A stretch of DNA of 64,000 nt, taken from assembly GCF_019703515.2 (NCBI RefSeq), contig NC_059382.1:16161001-16225000 (forward strand). Reading direction: 5' to 3'. Under the pieces are notes generated by a model. The model saw nothing but the letters and a program-made list of their open reading frames with translations. It searched no databases and was not told the DNA's origin. Positions 1 through 11,351 of this stretch are shown one piece after another. The stretch's first letter is position 1. Each line of letters opens with the position of its first letter. The position numbers were made by a program, and so were the translations under genes. Origin of the DNA: Myxocyprinus asiaticus. Taxonomy: Eukaryota > Chordata > Actinopteri > Cypriniformes > Catostomidae.

Positions 1-3000
1 CTGTCTGCAAAACTGGGGCCAACACTGACATCTCGATACATAGCTAGGCACCTGCTGCGGCTCCTTACTACTTGCTACATAGGTAAAAGTTGCAGACATT
101 AACCTCTGCAGTCCTAAGCTCATTGGTGCTTTTAGTTTTAAACATTTGTTGTAATGCTCTCTGTTAAAACTAACCTTGTCTGTATTTAAGGTCCTGAAAA
201 ACACCAGTTCGTGTTATCTGGGAATGAGGAGAATAGCCTTGAGAGTGTTGGAAGCGTATATGAGAAGAAGCCAGTTGTTGGCGACCAGACTGCACGACCT
301 GTCCTTGAGAGTCTTATTTACATGGCGCATCTCTACGGAGAACCAGTGTTGACTTACCAATATCTTCCCTACATTGGTTACCTGGTAACTCTGACATTCC
401 TTAATCTCACTTTCTAGACAACTATGCAGGAAAACTCCAAATACAGTTGTCTCTTGCATTATGATTCCTCGTCCCATGAGAATAATTGTCTATGAGCACA
501 GACAGCACACTCAATTTGTATAAAAAGCTTTAAAAAGTCTTCATGAAAATAATCTTTTCTATGACAGAATTATGCTTCTATCATGAGAGAAACCCTCAGT
601 GTTGTTAAAAATCTGACTGATTCATATAATTTTTTCTATTTTTAACTTGAAGTTTTGCTTTAATCCTGGAATGTCAAAGGTCTCTCCACCTTCGTCTTGT
701 CGCTTAAACACTCGAAAGGAGGCAGGGCTTTTGGGTGCTGTGGTACTCACTCAAAAGATTATAGTGTTCCTGTCAGACACCACTCTGATGGACATGCTGA
801 TGAAGATTAACCAGGAGGTTCTGCTGCCTCTTCTGGATTTGTTAACCTCAGCTAAGATGGGGTAAAATGTACATATATTGCATCGGTCATGCTTAAACGT
901 TCGATCTCTCCTCTGCTTTATTCTTGATATGTGCACTTATTAGCTTGGCTTTTTTTTCTGGGCCCAGCTTTCCCAGTGGAGTGCAGACTCGTTCTGCTGT
1001 GTGTTTGAAGACCCTGAGCCTCATTGCACTGATCTGCCTCCGTATTGGCCGAGAGATGGTACAGCAGCACATGGCAGAAACACTCTGCAGGTTCTTCCAG
1101 GTTTTCTCCTTATTGCACAGTCTACAAAATCAGGTAACCAAAGACAATATACGAAGTACAATATTATATAATATAATAGATGATTTACGTACACAATAGT
1201 TATGTGCTTTATTTGTTGTTTAGTTATCTAGTTTCACATTTAAAATATCTAAATCTAAATATATAAATATGTCTCTCAGCCTAATCTGCTTTCTGGCCTA
1301 GCTGCATTTAGTTTTATTCTTGAACAGAAAATATATTTTTCTTTACCCAAAGTGTGTAATTTCTGCACCACTACAGTTACAAAAATTAAATTACAAAAAT
1401 AATCACTGTTTTCAGAATCCTCACTCTTTAATGGTTTCTTTGGAAGTAAAGTTATAATAGAGAGATGGTTACACGCTAAACAAATGAATATGTACTTTAC
1501 TGTGCTATGAAATCAGTACATTATAAACAACTTGAGATGAGGACACATTCATGGGGAACTTGTACCTTGTACATTAAGTGGCTTTTAGATACGATTTTAA
1601 ATTGCCCACTCTGTTTAATCACACTATCTGCTAAAAGGGCACTGTAAAGTGATAGCACAAAAAGTTAACACACTTAAGCACAAAGCATTCACACTTAGTG
1701 ACACACACTCATATCAAAACTGCAGCAATATTCTAAAATACTCAAAAGTCATGAATATTAGTAAACATAACGTCATCGGAAAACATAGCTTATTAAAAGG
1801 CATCGCAAATCGGTAAACACATTAGTGTTTCATTCATTAAAGCATGACAACCAAAATAAGCTTCAACAACCCTACCAGAAACCATATCCAAGCATTATAG
1901 AAAGTAAACATTTTCGCCAAATGGTTAAAAGGTAAACATACAGTACATCTGGAGATTTCCTGCCACCGCTGTCCTGACCTGCGACTGACTGAACCTTCTT
2001 TTGAACACAGATTTTTTATGTACTCACTCAATAATGGACTTTTGTTAATTGTAACCAAATAAATCTTATATAGTGCAGCTTCAAAGACATGCCTTTAAAT
2101 TTATAATATTTGAATGTTCTTTGAAATAAGCCTCAAAGAATTGTTAGTACTTGGCTGATGCAGTCTGATTCATACAAGATTTTTAGATGAGTAAACTCAT
2201 TTTTTAATGTGCAGATGGGAAGTGCCCCACGTAGGGAGGTTGGAGACAGCACATACCTGGATGTGTGCATTCCAGATGGAACAATAGTTACTTGTGAGCT
2301 TGGAGTTTTGGAGCAACTCCAGGCTGTGTTTAATCCTGAAATGGCTTATGCATCTTACATTCCATTCTACTGTCTCATTGGTAGGTCACGTTTCTACTGA
2401 GTAGCTTGAAAGACAAACCTTTTGAGCATTTATGGGTTTAATTTATGAACATTGATTATTTTTTAAACAGGTGATGCAGCGATTCGCAAACTAGTTACCA
2501 ACTATGAGCTTGTGTGGAGCCTGGCTCAATCATTTCATGAGAGAGCAAGTCCAGGTAGCCCGGAAGCCAACCCACCTGGGGGCCAAAGAGCATCCACTAT
2601 GGGCTTGTCTCCTAGTACGCGCCGCCAGATGGGGCGCAGTCCCATTCCTGCTCCCTCCTCCACTTCCACACCACTAGGTGGAGACATCATGCCTGAGTCA
2701 GGTACTTTTGGCAGCCATCTAGTTGGAAACCGTATCCAGGTACCCCGGGACACTGAGGTCTGTGGGAGTCCTAACTTGTCCTCTGTAGAAACATGGGGAT
2801 GGCCTTATGGTAGCCATGCTCCTCAGACGAGTCTAGCCACCACTGCACTTTCCTCAGCCGGACCTTCCTTCTCTCTTTCCTCATCCTCCTGGGTCATGGG
2901 ACCCACTCCAGAGGATAGCGCCCTGAAACAGGACCTCTCTCGCAGTAGCCGCTCCTTGCAGGGTAACTGGCTTGCATACTGGCAGTATGAGATCGGTCTG

Positions 3001-6000
3001 AACCAGCAGGACTCGCATTTCCATTTTCACCAGATCCGACTTCAGAGTTTCCTGGGCCACTCGGGCACAGCTAAGTGTCTTGCCCCACTAGCAATGGAAG
3101 ACTACTTCTTGTCCGGGAGTAAAGACAAAACAGTGAAGCTGTGGCCGCTATATAACCACGGTGATGGCACACGAGAGGTTAAACCACGGCTCACGTACAC
3201 AGAACACCGCAAATCTGTGTTTTACGTTGGCCAGCTGGAAGCCTTGCAGGAAGTTGTGAGCTGTGATGGCACTGTGCATCTCTGGGATCAATTCACAGGT
3301 GTGAAATGCATGATACTGCTATGATAATATTGTAACATCTGTTTAACTGTTGTTCTGGTGCCAAGAAAGATGGTTTATTACCATTATTACTTTGTCAGAT
3401 TGACAGTTTTAATTTGATTCTTTGTCTGACACCTACTATTCTTTGTGACTAGGTAAAAATATTCGTTGTATTGAAGCTCTGGATGGGAAGAACCCTATCA
3501 CGGCTGTCACCACTATGCCTGCTCCTCACTGCAGTGTCATGTTTGCTAGCGCTGACTCTGTGCTCCGTTTCATAGACCCACGCAAACCTGGCTTACAGGT
3601 AATCTTCACTTCACCAGTACATATCTGATTTTACAAGCCACTGTCATTATCCTCAATGTGACCACACTGGTCTTATTCAGATAAATTGTTTTGGTTTATT
3701 TTTTTTTAAGCATTATATTACATGGTTCTCTGGAATACTCTATTCTAATTGGTCAATTTTAGTTTTCTGCTGTTAAATAGTTTTACATAATGACCCCTAA
3801 ACTGTTTATTTGACCACAGGCATCCAATTTCCTACACTGTACTGGTTCTATTTGAGTCAATGTCAATATTTCATGTTCATTTATTTATGTATTTGGGAAG
3901 TAGCTGAATGTAATCAGCGGGATAATTTACAGCAATCTGATCATTATGGAAAAATAAACCCCAACAAGGAAATCAGGAACCCAGTGCAAAGCAGATTATG
4001 ACTGTACATCATCCCAGGCTGTTTTTATGTCTTACTGGAATGCTAATTATTATCAATAAGTTGGATTTTGTTATTGCTCTGTTGACAGCATGAGTTCCGC
4101 CTGGCCTACAGTAACATGAGCGCAGGGCTGATCCGCTGCCTTGCTGTCAGCCCTGGTGGACGCACTGTGGCGGCAGGTTTCTCCACTGGATTCATAGTGC
4201 TATTAGATGCAAGAACAGGCCTTGTGCTTAGAGGCTGGCCTGCTCATGAGGGTGATATACTGCAAATGAAAGTGAGTATGCATGCACGTGGTTAATGTGT
4301 AGTGTAAGACGTGCATATGATTGCATGCTCTCAAGTCTCTGGTAGATGTCCTTTGCAGTGTCTTTGCAGTTCACATACCTGTAAACAGAAATTGTACATG
4401 TATTGGTTTTAGTATTTCATAATAATAACAGGGTTACAGACAGTTCATGAAATTGCTGAAAGAGGTAAGTTTTACCTTGTTCATTTGCTGTCATTTTGTG
4501 AATCAACTTCACTGCCACTCATTAAAAAAGTTGTTACTCATGGACTGTATGTATAGCCATCTATTAGAACAGAAATCCTCCAGGGTTCCCACGTGTTCTG
4601 AAAAACCTGGAATTTTGTAATGCAGTTTTCCAGTCATGGAAACGTCATGGAAAATTTGAAAAATACCGAAATGTCCTGGAAAGTAATTATTTGTCCTGGA
4701 AAATATTTTTGTGAACGAATCCCTGTCACATATATTCTCTGCTCATCTGCTGTCATCTCTGCTTCGCTCTGACTAAATGGTTTAAGAATTGATTTACTGT
4801 TGTACAAAATACAATATATTTTTTCCCCCATTCCAACATTGCTGTTAACCAAAAAACACTTAAGTTATAAACTTTAGACAACGATGATGTTCAGACCACA
4901 GATTGTTTTTGAAAATTCGTTCATACCCTGGGTTGGTAGCATGGTGATTCGGCCTTAATACCTCGGGATTTTAATTCATTTTAAATAATTAAAAGATCGA
5001 AGTCAGCTTATACCACGATTACCACATGTAGCATGTGGAAAACATGTACAGAATCACGGAATCTAGTTATAAAAATGGCATTAGCTGTAAAATGCAATAA
5101 GTACTGGAATACACACAGAAACGGCAAAATAAAAGCTCAAATTAAACGGACGTATGTGTTTTTGCTTAAATATTTGAATTGTTGGACATAAAATGTCCTG
5201 GAAAATTGTGCCTTTAAAAGAGTGGGAACCCTGTCCTCAGATGACAGAACTGCCACCTTTCTTAAACACTTAACCCTTTTGGTAGTGAGAAACCAGATCA
5301 TGATGGTCATGCTCATGCAGGGCTGCTCAGATCCAGCCCTGAAGGGCCACCAACCAAGCTCCAAAGGAGTTCCAAATTACCATGAGAGAGCTATACGTTA
5401 GCATTCCCATTCATCTTTATGGCAGAACCCCCTGGAGTTTGCAACCTGGAGGCTGACTCATTACTCTTCAATTGGAGCAAATAGTCCTTTTCATGCTTTT
5501 AAAAGCCCTCCAAAAACAATTTGTCACTTGTAAAACATTTACAATAGTATAATCAATTCTTGAATTTATATGTTGCTTGCGTGACAAAAAAGGGGAAAAA
5601 AGTTTATTTTGAATGGCCATCAATGGGGAAACCCTTGCCATCATAATGGTGCAGTTTTGGCATCTACCAGTGTTGGCTAAGGGGGTGACGCTAACCAGCC
5701 ACTCTTATTCTTTGTCAGTGTCTTGAACAGTACTTGAGTTTTCTGTGTAAAGAGTAAAAGTTATACCCCATTGGTTTGTTCAGCAGCAGTCAACAAGAGA
5801 CTAGCACTAAGCAAACTTGATTTAACCCTGATTTGTGGGGTCAAAGGTCTGTCTCTGCCACCAGAGGCCCATGTTTGGGCAACCATAGATATGAGTTACT
5901 CATTAGGACAAAATATTTGAGCCTAACAGAATACTGCACATGACATAGACTTGCTATTATTTGCTTATTTATTGATAAATGTATAGGAAATGGATGTACC

Positions 6001-6651
6001 TCACTTCCATCATCCTGTTCTCGAAATGAGCGAATGTTTTGCTCAATGTACTGTAAAATGGGGCTCAACAATAAGAATGAACTGCTGAGGAGAAAAAGAG
6101 TTTGAAACTGAACCTGCACATTCACACTTTCTCTCACGAACACACTGGGTCTTTCTACGTCACGATCCAATCATGATATAATGATGCATTGATATGTATC
6201 GCAATATGTATCGTGAGATGCTTGGCGATAGCCAGTCCTACTACTGCAACTAACTAATTGTTGAGCTTTGGTTGACACTTCTCCATAAATTTCTTTACTT
6301 AACGATGTGTTTGTCATTTTGTAGGCAGCAGAGGGAAATTTGCTGATTAGCTCCTCTTCAGACCACACATTGTCTGTTTGGAAGGATGTGGAGCATAAGC
6401 CCCTACACCAGTACAGAACTCCATCTGACCCAATCCATGCATTTGATCTTTATGGTGCTGAGATTGTGGCAGGCACTGTTGCCAACAAGATTGGGGTGTA
6501 TTCCATTCTGGACAACACAGCCAACCTGGCAGGATGCACCAAACTGAGCTCAGAAAACTTTCGTGGGACCCTCACAAGTTTGTCTGTGCTGCCTACCAAG
6601 AGACTTCTGCTGCTCGGCTCTGAGAATGGTGCCATCAGGCTACTGGCTTAA
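1..6651 (+). CDS. wdr81: wdr81, WD repeat-containing protein 81, C-terminal half (5' part outside window)
   Basis: Eight coding exons were placed by splice signals and frame: 1-82, 191-384, 680-861, 968-1133, 2215-2380, 2471-3298, 3453-3598, 4089-4271, plus a last exon 6325-6651 ending in TAA. The translation follows vertebrate WDR81 closely, e.g. [50 protein letters not shown] and the terminal GAIRLLA. WDR81 is a BEACH/WD40 protein that works with WDR91 on endosomes to restrain PI3K activity and also takes part in aggregate autophagy (family knowledge). Only the region after the BEACH domain is present: a helical middle part, a Ser/Pro/Gly-rich spacer (about 2540-2950), then the C-terminal WD40 propeller. 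All junctions keep frame. The acceptor at 680 was chosen over one at 653 because it restores the conserved YL-V-x-P junction. No break or missing motif was seen. Confidence 0.96.
1134..2214 (+). other. wdr81 intron, no feature recognised
   Basis: AT-rich intron between the exons ending at 1133 and starting at 2215. Both strands show only short random ORFs, and I see no transposon ends or simple repeats worth naming. The other small wdr81 introns (83-190, 385-679, 862-967, 2381-2470, 3299-3452, 3599-4088) are likewise unremarkable. Confidence 0.8.
2471..3298 (+). CDS. wdr81: wdr81 exon: low-complexity spacer and first WD40 repeats
   Basis: This is the largest wdr81 exon in the window. It starts in phase 1, completing a Gly codon with the last base of the preceding exon (2380). 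The first ~470 bases encode a Ser/Pro/Gly-rich, probably disordered linker that is poorly conserved apart from a [12 protein letters not shown] block. From about 2967 ([12 protein letters not shown]) conservation rises sharply. The propeller begins with [25 protein letters not shown] and [13 protein letters not shown], which carry the usual H...SGS-D-TV-LW pattern. The exon ends in an Asp-Gln-Phe-Thr-Gly turn split by the donor at 3299. Confidence 0.93.
4581..5233. mobile_element. Non-autonomous DNA transposon with 12-bp CAGGGTTCCCAC inverted ends
   Basis: It lies in the last wdr81 intron (4272-6324). The left end CAGGGTTCCCAC (4581-4592) is exactly matched by GTGGGAACCCTG (5222-5233). The 5-mer TCCTC occurs immediately outside both ends (4576-4580 and 5234-5238), consistent with a target-site duplication. 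Inside both ends are repeated CATGGAAA / CCTGGAAA motifs. There is no coding capacity. A related, heavily interrupted copy begins at 19170. The superfamily is not certain; a 5-bp duplication is short for hAT. Confidence 0.8.
5240..6324 (+). other. Remainder of the last wdr81 intron
   Basis: No gene or clear element boundary is seen. Around 5310-5480 there is a short GC-richer stretch that looks repeat-derived, but I could not define ends. Confidence 0.6.
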
Positions 6652-7541
6652 ACAAAATCTTTAGAGTATTTTAAGGGTCTGCTATTGTGTTGCTTTTTCA
6701 GAAGACTATATTCTCCCTGTGCCAATTCTGGCTGCTTGCCCAGAATGAAACAAGCTTGATATGCCAACCATGCACAATGAAATTTGCTTCATAAAGGTAG
6801 CAAGCCTGATATTTTGATTTTAACCTCTCTGAAAGAGGATTTAAAACCTCACTTTAGTAACTGACCAAAACAGAATATTGCCTGTAATTCTTACAATCAA
6901 CATTTTTACAAAATTGAATTTTTAAGGTTTATGTATAACTTATAACTGCACTAGCTGCTGTTTGTATCTAATGATAAACTGTTATATTCTGTTAAAAAAG
7001 GCAACTGAATGGTGAATGGATGAGATGAGCTGCTCAGGATTGTAGATCTAAGTGTGGTGCTAGTGTAGTGTTAACTAATCACCACACTGAGATTCACAGG
7101 TCAGACCATGTTAATCATATCACATGATTCCATTCACCAGACTTACTTAGCAACTATGCAGTATTAATGGTAGACATTTATAATGCTCCATGTTTTGGCA
7201 CCTTCTTTCTATACAATGCACTGCATTTCTACATCAATGGACAATACTGAATAGATGAACGTGATCAAAATGTGACCTTGGTCAAGTCCGAGATGACTCA
7301 TCTTTCTGTTACTGTACACTGATTGTAAGTTTAAACTCCAGATATGCAAAGGAGGATTTCCTGAATCCTGAGCTTGGACCTTCTACTAGACTATATAGAT
7401 AAATTTGATGCTGTATTAACCTTATCTTGAATGATGTAGTAATTCACCCTTGATAGTCATAACAACCCCTTGTCAAATGACAGATGTTACATTTTACACA
7501 CAAATATGTATGTTTGTATATACATACATTTATATTCTGTA

Positions 7542-7544
<3 letters not shown>
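6652..7544 (+). other. wdr81 3' UTR and downstream flank
   Basis: The sequence after the stop is AT-rich with no coding signal. I see no canonical AATAAA in this stretch, so the cleavage site is not assigned. Confidence 0.5.

Positions 7545-7576
<32 letters not shown>
7545..7576. repeat. (AT)n microsatellite
   Basis: A run of alternating A and T of about 32 bases immediately precedes the Tc1-type foldback element that starts at about 7592. Confidence 0.95.
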
Positions 7577-7578
<2 letters not shown>

Positions 7579-7591
7579 TACAGTATATATA

Positions 7592-8754
7592 CACTCACTG
7601 GCCACTTTATTAGGTACACACCTGTACATCTACTTATGCATGTGATTATCTAATCAGCCAATTGTGTGGCAGCAGTGTAATGTATAAAATCATGGAGATA
7701 TGGTTCAGGAGCTTCAGTTAATGTTCACATCAACCATCAGAATGGGGTTTTAATCTCAGTGATTTTGACCGTGGCATGATTGTTGGTGCCAGACGGGCTG
7801 GTTTGAATATTTCCGTAACTGCTGATCTCCTGGGATTTTCACGCACAACATTCTCTAGAGTGTAAAGAAAATGGTGCGAAAAACAAAAAACATCCAGTGA
7901 GCGTCAGTTCTGTGGATGAAAGCGTATTGTTGATGACATGTCAACAGAGAATGACCAGACTAGTTTGATCTGACAAAGGCTACGGTAACTCAGATAAACC
8001 CTCTGTACAACTGTAGTGAGCAGAATAGCATTTCAGAATGCACAACGTGTCGAACCTTGAGGCGGATGAGCTACAACAGCAGAAGACCACGTTAACCAAG
8101 ACCAGAAAACTGAGGCTGCAGTGTACCTACCATTTGTGTACCTCAGCATAAATCCAGATTTGTCCAATCGTCTACTGTCCAGTTTTGGTGAGCCTGTGCC
8201 CACTACAGCCTCAGTTTCCTGTTCTTCGCTGACAGTAGTGGTACCCGGAGGGGTCTTCTGCTGCTGTAGCCCATCCACCTCAATGTTCGATGTGTTGTAT
8301 GTTCAGAAATGCTTTTCTGCATAGCACTGTTGTAACGTGTGGTTATTTAGGTTACTGTCACTTTCCTGTCAGCTTGGACCAGTCTGGCCATTCTCCTCTG
8401 ACCTCTGTCATGAACAAGCCATTTTCACCCACAGAACTGCCGCTCGCTGGGTGTTTTTTTGTTTTTCGCACCATTCTCCTTACACTCTAGAGACTGTTGT
8501 GTGTGAAAATCCCAGGAGATCAGCAGTTACAGAAATACTCAAACCAGCCCATCTAGCACCATCAATCATGCCACGGTCAAAATCACTGAGATACATTTTT
8601 TTCCCCTTTATGATGGTTGATGTGAACATTAACTGAAGCTCCTGACCCGTATCTGCATGATTTTATACATTACACTGCTGCCACACAATTGGCTGATTAG
8701 ATAATCGCATGAATAAGTAGATGTACAGGTGTACCTAATAAAGTGGCTGGGTGA

Positions 8755-8757
<3 letters not shown>
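7592..8757. mobile_element. Tc1/mariner foldback element with inverted duplicate of a transposase fragment
   Basis: The ends are complementary (left CACTCACTGGCCACTTTATT at 7592; right AATAAAGTGGCTGGGTGAGTG ending near 8757) and sit in TA-rich DNA as expected for Tc1 target sites. The arms are several hundred bases long and both encode the N-terminal DNA-binding part of a Tc1-like transposase, in opposite orientations. On + at about 7765-7900 the frame reads RGMIVGARRAGLNIS and LLGFSRTT, broken by a stop near 7863. The matching part on the right arm lies at about 8460-8580 on the minus strand. The central 8100-8290 carries further antisense transposase sequence. No catalytic core is complete, so it is non-autonomous. 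The right boundary is uncertain by a few bases because it merges with a TA microsatellite. Confidence 0.85.

Positions 8758-8840
<83 letters not shown>
8758..8840. repeat. (TA)n microsatellite, about 80 bp
   Basis: An almost pure TA run directly abuts the right end of the foldback element. It may be an expanded target site, and its length is likely polymorphic. Confidence 0.97.
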
Positions 8841-8842
<2 letters not shown>

Positions 8843-9697
8843 AGCCTAATGCTAATTCTCTAAGATAATACTTTTATGCAACAATTATGAATAGATATTT
8901 TAATTCATTTCCAGAATGCTTCATGTAAAACATTGCTGTCTCCAAGCATGCCAGAATATTCTGTAAGAATTCTTACTTACTACTGAAGCAAACATGATGG
9001 CACTCTTAATTCCTTTCTGCTCTATGTTACCCACTAGTTACCAAGGTTGGAAAATATTGGCTTTTAAATTATGAATACTGATATGATTTCTGTTTGATTC
9101 AAGCCTGGATTATTATCTAGTTTTACAAGTTTTCTAATTTTAGCTTTGAAAAGCACTTTCACGTGCATACTGCATCTATTTTGTGTTTTAGGTTACTAAA
9201 TATAGGTTTTCATTGAGTCCCCGATAGTGATTTTAAAAGTTGAAAAAAGGCTTATGTTATGTAATCATGTTCATACTTGGTACAATTTTAAGGATTTCAA
9301 TATGCAATTGGTTGTATTTTATGCAAACATCTTGATAATTTACCATTTTGATAAATCTGTTGATTCATAGTAAAACTGTTTTTTAAAGGTCCTCATGTCC
9401 ATTAGTGATCAACATACTGATTTGTCTGATATAGCACACACACAAACACATGCATCATTGTCCACAAGTCTTGTTTTTCATTATGAGTATTTTTGTTTTC
9501 TTTTTTACTTCTAAACTGGCTATTTTATATATACTCACTAAAATAAACATTTTCAATTATTAAAAGAAGGTGATCAGATATGTGTGTGGTATTTTTCAAA
9601 CTAAAAAAGTTTACCAAATTCAAAAGAAAACTTTTCGAGTGATCAATTGACCTGCTCATGGTAATGGAGTAATATAGTTGATCAGTTCACTTTTTCA
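8841..9697. other. AT-rich intergenic DNA between wdr81 and serpinf2
   Basis: No ORF, repeat end or conserved motif could be supported. AATAAA occurs at about 9541-9546 but cannot be tied to wdr81 without transcript data. Confidence 0.6.
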
Positions 9698-9840
9698 TAT
9701 ATATTTTTTTGTGCTTGTAACCAGGTCACACACTAGAGAGGTTACTCTAACAGGACAAATTCCGTTTGAGTTTGCAGCCGAATGCCTTTCAACTGCTCTC
9801 AATTTGGAAATCTTGGCAGATGCCTGCGGACAGCCCAAGG
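9698..9840 (+). promoter_or_regulatory. Possible serpinf2 promoter (TATA) and non-coding first exon
   Basis: A TATATATT box (9698-9705) lies about 25-30 bases before a moderately GC-richer island (about 9725-9840) that ends in a good donor, CAAG|GTAATG (9841). The island has no conserved protein. Human SERPINF2 has a non-coding first exon and is liver-expressed, so a TATA-driven leader exon here is reasonable. A pyrimidine tract and CAG also precede 9725, so it could instead be an internal exon. This is inference from position and signals only. Confidence 0.35.
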
Positions 9841-11351
9841 TAATGGTGGAGTCTGGCACTAGTTTTTTCACTGGCATATAAGATCAGCCCTTTATCCAGT
9901 GGAAGTCTATAATAACAGTCCTGGCAGTGCCTGTCATACCCTTTTCATTTATCTCCTGCTAATTTTTGGAGCCAGTTGTGTTTGTTTTACAGTGTGTTTT
10001 ACTTCAGTATCTGAACAGTGTCAGCAGTGAGTTTATTTAGCTCAGCAAACTATACAGGTTTATAACCTATTCCATTCAAACTCTTCTTAGATCCACTAAT
10101 CTACTCACTCAAGCTTGCTTTTTGACCCCAAGATCTCTCAATATTTACATCTATGAAGAGGTAGGTACTAAAGAGGTATATGAGGTAAAGATCAATGAAA
10201 GTTGAAATGTAACTGCCTGCTCTGAGACGCAACCCCTACAGCAGTGAATTTCCCCATTGCATATTTGATGTGTTTCTTTCCCAATCCAGGGTTGGATCCC
10301 ACAGTTGGAGATTTGCACAGTAAGATCTCAGTTTTGTTTGTTCTTTCAAATATTCTTTCATGTATTCTTTTATATACAGTATATATATTATATTTTCCCT
10401 TGTAAATCATTGTTTTGCGATATACTGGAAAGACAGTGTGTTGGTTAGACTGAAATTAATTAGTGAATCAGTTGTCAGCTCTTTTGATTTGTAAATATGG
10501 ACTGTACAGCAATGTGGAGTGGGGTGTGGGGGTATTTTAACATGATGATTACCAGTAAATGCAGTAGTGTACTTCCATTGATGTAGAAGTATATTTAAAT
10601 TGTGTTATTGTTATTATTATTGTAACCTAAATTGTTTAAGCTGTAGCTTCAAACTAATTAAAATTATTGTGCAACAGCTGACAGACCCTGAGGTTAAGCA
10701 TTTATTGATTACTTGACTAAATGTTTTGTTCAATCAGTGAATTTAAAAACAAACCACCTGAAACTGGGGCAGTTGATAACATCACTTCAATTTAATTGTT
10801 TAGTAATAGTTTTGTGTCAGTTCAATGGATAGTTCACCCAAAAATGAAAATTTACCATCATATTGTTACAAACTATATTAATTTCTTCCTTCCGCAGAAC
10901 ACAAGATATGTTGGGCACAATGTTAAGAACTGATAGCCTCAGTCACCATTCACTTTCATTTCATCTTTTTTTTTTTTTTTTATCTAATGAAAAAGATGTT
11001 ATTCAAAAATGTTCATTCGCAGTCTTCATACATTCATTCTATGGAAAAAAAGATGCAGTGAAAGATGCTAACATTCTGCACAAGATCGCCTTTCCATGAG
11101 AGAAAGAAAATGTTATATTTTATAAAATTTTAGAACAACATGGGGATGAGTGAACTATCTCTTTTAAAATACTAATCTAAACTGTGAGTGTACCTTTCAG
11201 ATTTTCTTTACATTTCTGATCTGATGAAGTGCAGGCAGAATTTGTAATGGATGTATAAATATGTGGAATAATACCAGTAAGTTATGTCTAATCGTCCTCA
11301 AACCTGTACAAATTGTGCTCTTCTTTGGTTTCTTAGACTAACTGCTAGAAC
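9841..11351 (+). other. Putative serpinf2 first intron / upstream region
   Basis: Apart from a palindromic element at 10822-11166 I see no feature. The coding region begins at the next exon. Confidence 0.5.
10822..11166. mobile_element. Short palindromic element, GATAGTTCACCCAAAAATGAAAAT family
   Basis: The left end reads GGATAGTTCACCCAAAAATGAAAA; the right end is its approximate complement (GGGATGAGTGAACTATCTCTTTTA). This long-inverted-repeat, non-coding family is very common in cyprinid genomes. Its arms contain the recurrent TTCTTCCTTCCGCAGAACAC segment. Confidence 0.8.

Noticed and set aside
2535..2753. Minus-strand 72-residue ORF
   Set aside because: It is antisense to the wdr81 coding exon 2471-3298; its openness reflects the Ser/Pro-rich + strand sequence.
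7450..7653. Tyr/Ile-rich ORFs
   Set aside because: Translation of an AT microsatellite.
9678..9881. 67-residue ORF as a coding exon between wdr81 and serpinf2
   Set aside because: No resemblance to either neighbour and no compatible start; treated as a possible non-coding leader exon.
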